Assembly: GCA_002404215.1 (NCBI GenBank)
Contig: DHJG01000170.1
Location: 4,000-11,706 of the forward strand
Length of the DNA stretch: 7,707 nt
DNA from: Desulfosporosinus sp. UBA4726
GTDB taxonomy: Bacteria; Bacillota; Desulfitobacteriia; Desulfitobacteriales; Desulfitobacteriaceae
Reading direction: 5' to 3'
Below are positions 1-5,944 of the stretch, piece after piece (positions within the stretch are counted from its first letter, which is position 1; each line of letters begins with the position of its first letter). Both the position numbers and the translations under genes were made by a program. The notes under the pieces are model-generated. The model had not been told where the DNA came from. It saw only the letters and a program-made list of their open reading frames with translations, and ran no database searches.

Positions 1-1127
1 TGGGCGCGTTTCAATACAATACCCATCTTTTTAAGTCCGGAAAAATCAATGGGACCGCTTCTCCTTGCTGTAAGAATACGCATGGCGCTGGTCACGCCGA
101 TCCCGGGCACTCGTAAAAGCATCTCATACGGAGCCTTATTGATCTCAAGAGGGAACTTCTCTAGATGGTTGAGTGCCCAATTGCATTTGGGATCAACCTG
201 TAAATTGAAATTGGGATTTTGTTCATCAAGCAGTTCTTTTGCCTCAAAGCCGTAAAATCGTAAGAGCCAGTCAGCCTGATAAAGCCGATGCTCACGGAGG
301 AGAGGTGGTTTGATATCTATAGAAGGCAGCAGTGAATGCTCAGCCACTGGCATATAAGCAGAGAAAAAGACTCTTTTAAGATGGTATTTTCTATAAAGCC
401 CTTCTGTAAGGGTTAATATTTTATGATCTGTGTCGGGTGTCGCACCCACAATAAGCTGTGTGCTTTGTCCAGCTGGCACAAATTTAGATGCGTGCCGAAA
501 TTTTACGAGGTCAGTACTGTTTTCCTGGATCTTAGTACTAATCAGTTCCATTGGACGTAAAATGGACTCCTTGGTCTTGTCCGGGGCTAAGAGCTTGAGA
601 CTCTCCTGAGAAGGTAGCTCAATGTTTATACTCATCCGGTCGGCCAAAAGCCCTAAGCGGGTAATGAGTTCACTGTCTGCTCCTGGTATAGCCTTGACAT
701 GAATATAACCGCCAAAGTGGTATGCGTTACGCAATAACTCAAGAACTTTAATCATTTGCTCAATAGTATTGTTGGGATTCTTTATTACCCCGGAACTAAG
801 GAACAAACCCTCTATGTAGTTACGTCGATAGAAGTTGATCGTAAGTTCTGCAAGTTCTTGCGGCGTAAATCCCACTCGTACGATATCGTTTGATACACGA
901 TTGACACAGTATTTACAATCAAAAACGCAAATATTAGTCATCAGTACTTTTAGTAACGATATGCATCGCCCATCTGCCGAAAAGCTATGACAAATTCCAG
1001 CCTTTGCGGCGTTACCTATACTTCCTTGCTTGCCACTTCTCTCTACACCGCTGGAGGTACACGCCACATCATATTTTGCTGAGTCTGACAAGATCGTCAA
1101 TTTATCATAAATATCAATGTTCAACAC
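1..1127 (-). CDS. Radical SAM protein, putative DNA modification/repair family (3' end cut by left edge)
   Basis: About 375 residues are readable without a stop or frameshift, and the C-terminus lies beyond position 1. Seen directly: C67-VFD-C71-KY-C74, a CxxxCxxC motif that binds the [4Fe-4S] cluster of radical SAM enzymes. It is preceded by a conserved N-terminal stretch with three more cysteines (C23, C46, C55) and the segment GNAAKAGICHSFSADGRC. Near residues 340-348 is VPGIGVTSA, a helix-hairpin-helix DNA-binding motif. This layout matches the family called putative DNA modification/repair radical SAM protein, usually about 420 residues and typically next to a uracil-DNA-glycosylase-like partner. 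About 45 residues are therefore missing, and the partner would be expected just left of the window. The substrate and reaction are not known to me. The start is uncertain: no ATG fits. GTG at 1127 or TTG at 1124 are possible, and an AGGGGTG sits 6 nt before a rare ATT codon at 1118. It has its own promoter overlapped by a LexA-like box. Confidence 0.85.
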   Translation of the reverse strand, partial: MLNIDIYDKLTILSDSAKYDVACTSSGVERSGKQGSIGNAAKAGICHSFSADGRCISLLKVLMTNICVFDCKYCVNRVSNDIVRVGFTPQELAELTINFYRRNYIEGLFLSSGVIKNPNNTIEQMIKVLELLRNAYHFGGYIHVKAIPGADSELITRLGLLADRMSINIELPSQESLKLLAPDKTKESILRPMELISTKIQENSTDLVKFRHASKFVPAGQSTQLIVGATPDTDHKILTLTEGLYRKYHLKRVFFSAYMPVAEHSLLPSIDIKPPLLREHRLYQADWLLRFYGFEAKELLDEQNPNFNLQVDPKCNWALNHLEKFPLEINKAPYEMLLRVPGIGVTSAMRILTARRSGPIDFSGLKKMGIVLKRA

Positions 1128-1150
1128 CCCTAACTTCGCAACTACTATGT

Positions 1151-1180
1151 ACTATAATATGAAACATATGTTCTTGTCAA
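1151..1180 (-). promoter_or_regulatory. Sigma-A promoter of the radical SAM gene
   Basis: On the minus strand a perfect -35 TTGACA (1180-1175) is separated by 18 bp from TATAGT (1156-1151), a 5/6 match to the -10 consensus. Transcription would start near 1144, leaving a leader of only about 15-25 nt before the candidate start codons. This is the strongest housekeeping-type promoter in the window. Confidence 0.7.
1161..1174 (-). promoter_or_regulatory. Predicted LexA (SOS) box in the promoter spacer
   Basis: The minus strand reads AGAACATATGTTTC. As I recall it, the Bacillus LexA/DinR consensus is CGAACRNRYGTTYC; this site matches 13 of 14 positions, differing only in the first base. Its core AACATATGTT is a perfect 10-bp palindrome. 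It sits wholly between the -35 and -10 of the radical SAM promoter, where bound LexA would block RNA polymerase. This fits a DNA-repair role for the gene. Binding itself is inferred. Confidence 0.65.
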
Positions 1181-1363
1181 AGGGTGAAAGACGAACGTTT
1201 ATAAGTATGATCGTTAAGAGTCTTCTGGGGAACTATGGCATACATATTGAGTTAATGTTTAGATTTTTATAGGTTATAATCATTGATTTAACAGAGATTC
1301 GATTATGTAGTATTTAAAAGGTGAGGTTAGCAAAATGGGCTAGTCTTTGGGCAGTGTTTATAC

Positions 1364-1376
1364 TATTGGACCAATA
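1364..1376. repeat. 13-bp palindrome TATTGG-A-CCAATA
   Basis: This is a perfect 6-1-6 inverted repeat, 25 bp beyond the MerR stop codon in the gene-free 1128-1401 stretch. With a single central base it cannot form a full hairpin in RNA and has no U-tract, so it looks more like a protein-binding dyad than a terminator. No function is assigned. Apart from this and the radical SAM promoter I see nothing else in 1128-1401. Confidence 0.3.
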
Positions 1377-1401
1377 AACAAATCCTTGTGACATTAAGGC
1401 A

Positions 1402-1797
1402 TTACTTTTCAACAGATAATTTATTTCCGTTTATGGGTATATTACAAACAGTCTCATAGAATTCAAGCTTATAATCGATGATTTTAAGGTTTGCCGTTAA
1501 ATCGTCGATTTGTTTCAGAACCTCTTTACGATGGTCAAGGTACATTTGCCTTCGGATTTCCAAAGTCTCATCCCCTTGCAAACACCATTCTATATACTGC
1601 TTGATTTGTTTAATTGGCATTCCTGTGTTTTTTAAACAACAAATGCGTTTTAGCCAATCTAAATTATTGTCCGAAAATTCTCTGTTTCCAGCTTTATTAC
1701 GCTCTACAAATGGCAGCAGACCTTCTTTATCATAATATCGTAGTGTGTGCGTAGTCAGGTCGAATTTTTCTGCAACTTGGCTGATCGTATATCCCAT
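1402..1797 (-). CDS. MerR-family transcriptional regulator, AdhR/NmlR-like
   Basis: This 131-residue protein has the MerR architecture. A winged helix-turn-helix covers residues 3-40 (YTISQVAEKFDLTTHTLRYY, then the wing segment EGLLPF...RNKAGNREF). A second helical part spans about 45-75, and a long dimerisation coiled coil covers about 80-115. It resembles Bacillus AdhR along its length; from memory the redox-active Cys52 of AdhR aligns with Cys54 in ICCLKNTGM. Members of this group activate genes against aldehydes, other electrophiles or thiol stress. The ATG at 1797 is chosen because AGGAGA lies 8 nt upstream (1806-1811) and the domain starts there; an in-frame upstream ATG at 1854 has no such support and would lie inside a hairpin. 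The gene is 106 bp downstream of the DUF362 gene on the same strand. I found no convincing promoter of its own, so it may rely on read-through. The inferred target is the MerR-type promoter at 3086-3116. Confidence 0.85.
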   Translation of the reverse strand: MGYTISQVAEKFDLTTHTLRYYDKEGLLPFVERNKAGNREFSDNNLDWLKRICCLKNTGMPIKQIKQYIEWCLQGDETLEIRRQMYLDHRKEVLKQIDDLTANLKIIDYKLEFYETVCNIPINGNKLSVEK

Positions 1798-1833
1798 AGA
1801 TAAATTCTCCTCTATTATGCGATGTTCACGAAG

Positions 1834-1879
1834 AAAAGATAGGCTTAGCGGCAAAAATTCGCTGGGCCTATCTTTTTTT
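1834..1879. terminator. Hairpin terminator between the DUF362 and MerR genes
   Basis: Arms 1834-1850 (AAAAGATAGGCTTAGCG) and 1860-1876 (CGCTGGGCCTATCTTTT) enclose a 9-nt loop. In plus-strand RNA all 17 pairs form, two of them U-G, and a run of seven U follows. In minus-strand RNA, the direction of the flanking genes, the same two positions become A/C mismatches and the tail is UCUUUUCUU. It can therefore still act on DUF362 transcripts but is weaker in that direction. It lies 37 bp upstream of the MerR start. Confidence 0.65.
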
Positions 1880-1903
1880 GTTAGCTAAGAAAACAGGCAT
1901 TCG

Positions 1904-3010
1904 TTAAATTGTAATCAACTCATATTCCTTGCTTCCTAATCCCAACTTAACCGCATGGTCGATTGCCACTTTCCAGTCGGTATTTGGGCTGACATCGGTG
2001 AAATGGTCATGGTGTTCACGGATGCTTTTTTCAAGAAGACTGCCCATCATGACAGGCTGACGGTTTACTGCATCCGCACAAGCAACGTCCAGTGCAACCG
2101 GATCAAAGGATGCAAACATACCTACATTCGGAACAATTGGCACATCGTTCTCTGCATGACAGTCGCAGTAAGGTGATACATCGATTACCAAGCTGATGTG
2201 GAAGTGGGGGCGTTCATGCAGTACTGCCCAAGTGTATTCCGCTACTTTTTTATTCAAGATTTCATTAGATTCGAACGAACCAGGTAGAACAGCGTCCATT
2301 GGGCAAACGCCGAGACAGCGGCCACAACCGACACATTTTTCGTGATTAATGGAAGCCTTAAGCTCTGTAACGATAATGGCATCGTGGGCACAGATTTTTG
2401 TGCACATGCCGCACCCTACACATTGTTCAGGGGAAACATGGGGTTTTCCGCTGCTATGCATCTCCATCTTACCTGCGCGGGAACCGCAACCCATACCAAT
2501 ATTTTTCAACGCACCGCCAAACCCAGTCAGTTCATGTCCCTTGAAATGAGTAAGAGAAATCAATATATCTGCATCCATAATAGCATGACCGATTTTTGCC
2601 TCTTTCACATATTCACCGCCCTCAACAGGGACCAAAACCTCATCCGTACCTTTCAATCCATCGCCAATCAGCACGTGACAACCGGTGGAAAAGGGTGAAA
2701 AGCCATTGAGATAAGCAGAATCCAGATGGTCAAGCGCGTTTTTTCTGCCACCGACATATAAAGTATTGCAATCAGTTAGAAACGGTTTCCCTCCCAGCTC
2801 CGTCACAATATCCACCACTGTTTTGGCAAAATTGGGGCGTAGATAGGCTAAATTACCCGGCTCGCCAAAATGAATTTTGATTGCTGCATATTGTTTGTCA
2901 AAATCAATTTGACTGATCCCCGTCGTTCTGATCAGACGGCTCAACTTCTGCTGCAAATTTTCTTTCATCGTTACGTGAAAGTCAGTAAAATAGACTTTTG
3001 ATTTTTTCAT
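1904..3010 (-). CDS. DUF362 iron-sulfur protein with two 4Fe-4S ferredoxin motifs
   Basis: This 368-residue protein has a DUF362 body (about residues 1-190 and 240-368) interrupted by a bacterial ferredoxin module. The module holds C197-VG-C200-GM-C203-TKI-C207 and C226-VG-C229-GR-C232-LGV-CP (C236), enough for two [4Fe-4S] clusters. Another cysteine pair, C282 and C284, precedes a conserved-looking FASFDPVALDVAC segment. There is no signal peptide or membrane segment, so it should be cytoplasmic. The family is annotated as an uncharacterised Fe-S centre protein; electron transfer is likely, but partner and substrate are unknown. The start is ATG at 3010, with GGAGG (3020-3024) 9 nt upstream. 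An in-frame TTG at 3016 lies only 3 nt from that site and is rejected. It is transcribed from a MerR-type promoter about 75 nt upstream and followed by a MerR regulator gene, which suggests stress-inducible expression. Confidence 0.85.
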   Translation of the reverse strand: MKKSKVYFTDFHVTMKENLQQKLSRLIRTTGISQIDFDKQYAAIKIHFGEPGNLAYLRPNFAKTVVDIVTELGGKPFLTDCNTLYVGGRKNALDHLDSAYLNGFSPFSTGCHVLIGDGLKGTDEVLVPVEGGEYVKEAKIGHAIMDADILISLTHFKGHELTGFGGALKNIGMGCGSRAGKMEMHSSGKPHVSPEQCVGCGMCTKICAHDAIIVTELKASINHEKCVGCGRCLGVCPMDAVLPGSFESNEILNKKVAEYTWAVLHERPHFHISLVIDVSPYCDCHAENDVPIVPNVGMFASFDPVALDVACADAVNRQPVMMGSLLEKSIREHHDHFTDVSPNTDWKVAIDHAVKLGLGSKEYELITI

Positions 3011-3085
3011 ACTCAATAACCTCCAAGATTTTTATAATGATAATTTAGTTAGTTAGTCCTCAACCTCTTTATTCCTCTATGAAAG

Positions 3086-3116
3086 AGCATACACCTTAGA
3101 GTCTACTTTAAGTCAA
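3086..3116 (-). promoter_or_regulatory. MerR-type promoter (19-bp spacer) of the DUF362 gene
   Basis: The minus strand shows TTGACT (3116-3111), then a 19-bp spacer, then TATGCT (3091-3086). A 19-bp spacer is too long for efficient RNA polymerase use and is the hallmark of promoters that MerR-family activators untwist. The spacer is largely filled by an operator dyad. Transcription would start near 3079, giving a leader of roughly 70 nt. Confidence 0.7.
3095..3112. promoter_or_regulatory. MerR-family operator dyad
   Basis: CTTAAAGT-AG-ACTCTAAG on the minus strand is an inverted repeat with 7 of 8 positions paired. It resembles operators of the AdhR/NmlR subgroup, which I recall as CTTAGAGT-N2-ACTCTAAG-like. 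It lies between the -35 and -10 of the DUF362 promoter, and the MerR gene at 1402-1797 encodes the likely binding protein. Binding is inferred from position and pattern. Confidence 0.65.
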
Positions 3117-3252
3117 GTGGAATTCTGAAGAAACAAGGGGAAAGGTACAATGAGGTAATTCCAGCACTGAGAAGCCTAGAAGATTGGTGAATTAAATCTA
3201 TTAAGTTTGGGTAAACATAGAACTAAATATTCTTGAGTAGGAGCAAATTAGC

Positions 3253-3891
3253 ATGCCAACATTTATTGAATTAGAGTCTCATTTAATGAGTGACCATAAA
3301 CCTTCAAACTACTTTAGCGAATTAAGCAAAACAGGAATATTTGCAGTCCAATACCCTTACACGTTACTGGGTGAGTTAATGGAAGTACCTCAATCTCCGA
3401 AACATCACCCTGAAGGTAGTGTTTGGAATCACACAATGTTAGTTCTTGATAATGCAGCAGAACGGAAACATCTTAGCCAAAATCCAAAGGTGCTCATGTG
3501 GTCTGCATTGCTCCATGATTTGGGTAAAGCATGCACAACCAAGTTAACAAAGGGGAAAATAACGTCATATGACCATGATAAATGGGGAGAGAGTCTTTCG
3601 GTTAAATTTCTCAAGGAATTTACCAGTGACGAGAAATTTATTAATCAAGTTTCCAAAATGGTACGATGGCATATGCAAATACTCTTTGTTACTAAGGGAT
3701 TGCCTTTTGCGGATATCGAAAAAATGGCTGCAGAGGTCTCCATTGACGAAGTAGCACTGTTTGGGTTATGTGACAGGTTGGGAAGAGGGAATATGACCTT
3801 TGATAAAAAGCAAGAAGAGGAGAGGAGCATAAAGATCTTTCTAGAGAGTTGCACTAAATATTTGAATAACAAAAATTCTGTTAGCAAGTAG
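3253..3891 (+). CDS. HD-domain phosphohydrolase (stand-alone)
   Basis: This 212-residue soluble protein carries a metal-dependent HD domain. Candidate ligands are H60 (in HPEGSVWNHTMLV), the H88-D89 doublet (SALLHDLGKA), H140 (VRWHM) and D174 (GLCDRLGRG). The HPEG...H segment followed by LLHDLGK resembles the C-terminal HD domain of bacterial CCA-adding enzymes, but there is no nucleotidyltransferase domain, so only phosphohydrolase or phosphodiesterase activity is supported. The substrate cannot be told. The start is ATG at 3253, with TAGGAG (3238-3243) 9 nt upstream. It is the only plus-strand gene here, divergent from DUF362 and convergent with the ABC operon, so it is likely monocistronic. 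Its promoter is unclear: TTCTGA-17-TACAAT (3123-3151) has a good -10 but a poor -35. Confidence 0.8.
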   Translation: MPTFIELESHLMSDHKPSNYFSELSKTGIFAVQYPYTLLGELMEVPQSPKHHPEGSVWNHTMLVLDNAAERKHLSQNPKVLMWSALLHDLGKACTTKLTKGKITSYDHDKWGESLSVKFLKEFTSDEKFINQVSKMVRWHMQILFVTKGLPFADIEKMAAEVSIDEVALFGLCDRLGRGNMTFDKKQEEERSIKIFLESCTKYLNNKNSVSK

Positions 3892-3969
3892 TAACCTTTA
3901 TGATTAAGGCCATGCGAATGATCTCTTATTCTATAGCTGGTGGGCAAGCTGGGTAAGATACCTGAACAA

Positions 3970-3993
3970 CAATATGGGTATAAGCCTATATTG
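3970..3993 (+). repeat. Small hairpin downstream of the HD gene
   Basis: CAATATGGG (3970-3978) can pair with CCTATATTG (3985-3993) across the 6-nt loop TATAAG, giving nine pairs in plus-strand RNA with one G-U. No U-tract follows, so it is not a classic terminator. It may be a processing or 3'-stabilising structure of the HD transcript, or chance in AT-rich DNA. The rest of 3892-4012 shows nothing I can name. Confidence 0.25.
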
Positions 3994-4012
3994 GATTGCC
4001 AGTAAACAAAAG

Positions 4013-4049
4013 AACAAGGTGCTCGCAAGTTGACGCGGAGCACCTTGTT
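4013..4049. terminator. Bidirectional terminator between convergent HD gene and ABC operon
   Basis: A perfect 12-bp stem, AACAAGGTGCTC (4013-4024) with GAGCACCTTGTT (4038-4049), encloses a 13-nt loop. On the minus strand it is followed by a T-rich tail (TTCTTTTGTTT) and lies 18 bp after the permease stop, so it probably ends the ABC operon. On the plus strand only a short TTGTTT tail is present, about 120 nt after the HD gene. Confidence 0.75.
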
Positions 4050-4067
4050 TGACTAAGTGAGACTTCC

Positions 4068-5939
4068 TTAGTTGGTTGATTTTTTTCTGAACTTTTTCTT
4101 TCTTCCTGTGACAAGTTCCACTCGAAAGCCTTTCCGGCTCTGTCGAACTGTTGCAGCCATAAATCCGAAAAACATCAACGACCATACTCCGACGGCAACG
4201 ATGATTCCCGTCAGAATTCGCCAAGTTGCAGGCCACAACAAGGGTCGACTCAAGAGATAGAATCCATAAATTATGCCTGATCGAAGCCCTCCTTCGAAGG
4301 TGATGGGTGGAAGTTGCTGAAGAACAGAGATAAGCTCGTTGGGCCGAAAAAGGTAGACCATACCTAAGGCTAAGATGAGGATGAAAAATAAGTTAATGAG
4401 ATACATAAGCATGGAAGCACCGGGCGAAATGCGTTGTTGTGGAGAGTCAGGGTTAAAGCGGCAGTTATTGATGGAATAAAAGAGTCCAATCGCGCTTGAT
4501 CCCAGGGAGAGGAGCACTGCTCCTAGCGCTAGAGTAATCGTTAGGGTCGTGGAAACGCCGATAATCATAGCTGTACCCACTAACATGGTTTCCATCAACA
4601 ACAAAGTCGGAAGAATAGCGGCCAGCAATTTACCCCACACTACTGGCCATCCAGCAAGGGGGACACTATTTAGGAGCCAGTCGGATTCGCCCTCCCGACC
4701 GAACGACTGCAATGCCATGTTCCCACTGAACATAACGGTATACATCATTAAAACCGTTATTAGAGAAACACGGCTAGATTCTACCTGGGAAAATAAGAAT
4801 TGACCTACAAAGAAAAGCATGATAATCAAAGGGGTCAAATAGCCAAACCATTCCCGAGTGTCACGTTTCATGGAGAGCAAATCTTTCTTAGCCACTGCCC
4901 ACATTCCTAACCAGGGTGAGGCAGTACCCGTGACTTCCCCATGGAATATTGAATTAATAGTATTCTGCGGATGACTAGCCGTATCCACCTTGACTAGGGT
5001 TGTTCGTCTTTTGCGGCGCTTTCCACCTTCACCTTGGCTTAGGGAAATGAAACCGCGCCGGAATCCCAGCTCTAAAAGCGTGAAGGCAATCAGAAAAAGG
5101 AACACACCCATAATAAGGAGGAGCAGGCTCCATCCCAGTCCGGTCAGGAAGTTTCCGGAAATTCCCTTAACTAAAGCAAGTGAACCCCATCCCCAGGGGA
5201 AGAAGTTCATCACGTTGAATATTTGTTCTTGTCCTGCCAGCCAATCAGCTAGGTTGAATTTATTATTTTTACTGATCAGCAAATTAGGAAGCTGAAAGAC
5301 CAGGGCAATCAAAATGCCAGCAAAAGCTCCGATAAAGCCAACGGCTTCCTTGCTCCGGTGTGGCGGTACAATACGCATCACCAGTAGATTGATGAGTTCT
5401 GCTATAGCAGTCCCTATTAACCATAGTCCAAGACCCACTAAGAAAACCAGGATGTAAAAGGATGCTCCCGCATGAAAGAGCAGCCCGTAAAAAACTCCCG
5501 GTAAGAAGGTAAATAAAATGGCTGTGAATAAGTTGCTGCCGATAACGGCCAGTGACTTTACGGCAAAGACGACCTTAAGCGGGACTGGCGTCATGAAAAG
5601 AAGCTCTAAATCATCGGACATATAAAGGGCAGCAAAGGCTGCAGTGATGCCGAAAAAGATCTGACTGGCTAATCCAGCCATAAATAACAGGGAGAGAAAT
5701 CCCTGAGCACTTTGAGGGGACATTGTTTGCAGTGACCCATAGGCTAAAAATCCCAAGGAAACTAGGATGGCAAGTAAGCTAATCAAAAGGACAGCCATCC
5801 CGATTAATGTGCCCAAAGACCTATGTCGCATCTTATTCCAGGTTACTCGCATTTGGGCTTTGAACAATAACGTAAAGTCTTGAACAAACGATTGTTCTGG
5901 TGGTGGGTCTGTTAGAGGAGGCGGTAATAGTATTTTCAC
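4068..5939 (-). CDS. ABC-2-like exporter permease, about 12 TM segments
   Basis: This 623-residue membrane protein is the permease partner of the ATPase just upstream. Hydrophobic segments lie near residues 42-70, 80-107, 125-155, 160-190, 200-222, 267-293, 366-385, 391-412, 432-461, 465-490, 510-530 and 575-598. A basic linker (GKRRKRR, 306-312) separates two halves of about six segments each. The first half has DDLELLFMTPVP (109-120) and the second GESDWLLNSVPL (417-428) at corresponding places, suggesting an internal duplication. The N-terminus is proline-rich and cytoplasmic; the C-terminus ends in a lysine/arginine tail. The start is GTG at 5939, with GGAGG (5950-5954) lying within the last codons of the ATPase gene. 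The 5-bp gap indicates translational coupling. It should form the membrane channel of an exporter; the substrate is unknown. General similarity to EcsB/YtrC-type two-gene exporters is only by layout. Confidence 0.8.
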   Translation of the reverse strand: MKILLPPPLTDPPPEQSFVQDFTLLFKAQMRVTWNKMRHRSLGTLIGMAVLLISLLAILVSLGFLAYGSLQTMSPQSAQGFLSLLFMAGLASQIFFGITAAFAALYMSDDLELLFMTPVPLKVVFAVKSLAVIGSNLFTAILFTFLPGVFYGLLFHAGASFYILVFLVGLGLWLIGTAIAELINLLVMRIVPPHRSKEAVGFIGAFAGILIALVFQLPNLLISKNNKFNLADWLAGQEQIFNVMNFFPWGWGSLALVKGISGNFLTGLGWSLLLLIMGVFLFLIAFTLLELGFRRGFISLSQGEGGKRRKRRTTLVKVDTASHPQNTINSIFHGEVTGTASPWLGMWAVAKKDLLSMKRDTREWFGYLTPLIIMLFFVGQFLFSQVESSRVSLITVLMMYTVMFSGNMALQSFGREGESDWLLNSVPLAGWPVVWGKLLAAILPTLLLMETMLVGTAMIIGVSTTLTITLALGAVLLSLGSSAIGLFYSINNCRFNPDSPQQRISPGASMLMYLINLFFILILALGMVYLFRPNELISVLQQLPPITFEGGLRSGIIYGFYLLSRPLLWPATWRILTGIIVAVGVWSLMFFGFMAATVRQSRKGFRVELVTGRKKKFRKKSTN

Positions 5940-5944
5940 AGGCT

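Noticed and set aside
49..255. Plus-strand open frame of 68 codons near the left edge
   Set aside because: It is antisense to the radical SAM gene, whose frame here encodes the helix-hairpin-helix motif.
1798..1854. Longer MerR protein starting at ATG 1854
   Set aside because: The extra 19 residues lie within the hairpin region, add nothing to the domain, and the AGGAGA site clearly serves the ATG at 1797.
2342..2698. Plus-strand open frame of 118 codons opposite the DUF362 gene
   Set aside because: It lies antisense to a well-supported Fe-S protein, reads the cysteine-rich module in reverse and has no recognisable domain.
3011..3016. TTG start at 3016 for the DUF362 gene
   Set aside because: It is only 3 nt from GGAGG; ATG at 3010 has normal 9-nt spacing.
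3031..3056. Fur-box-like ATAATGATAAT half and a TTAG triple repeat in the DUF362 leader
   Set aside because: Only one half of a Fur site matches, the second half is absent, and the TTAG repeat is too short and AT-rich to support a function.
3123..3151. Promoter for the HD gene (TTCTGA-17-TACAAT)
   Set aside because: The -10 is good but the -35 matches only 3 of 6 positions, and it would give a leader of about 95 nt; noted in the gene entry but not called.
4990..5295. Plus-strand open frame of 101 codons opposite the permease gene
   Set aside because: It is rich in Arg/Pro/Ser as expected from the reverse of hydrophobic codons, and a continuous permease frame covers the same DNA.
5881..5902. 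GAAC...GTTC pattern resembling a second LexA box
   Set aside because: The half-sites are separated by 8 bases rather than 4 and lie inside the permease coding region.
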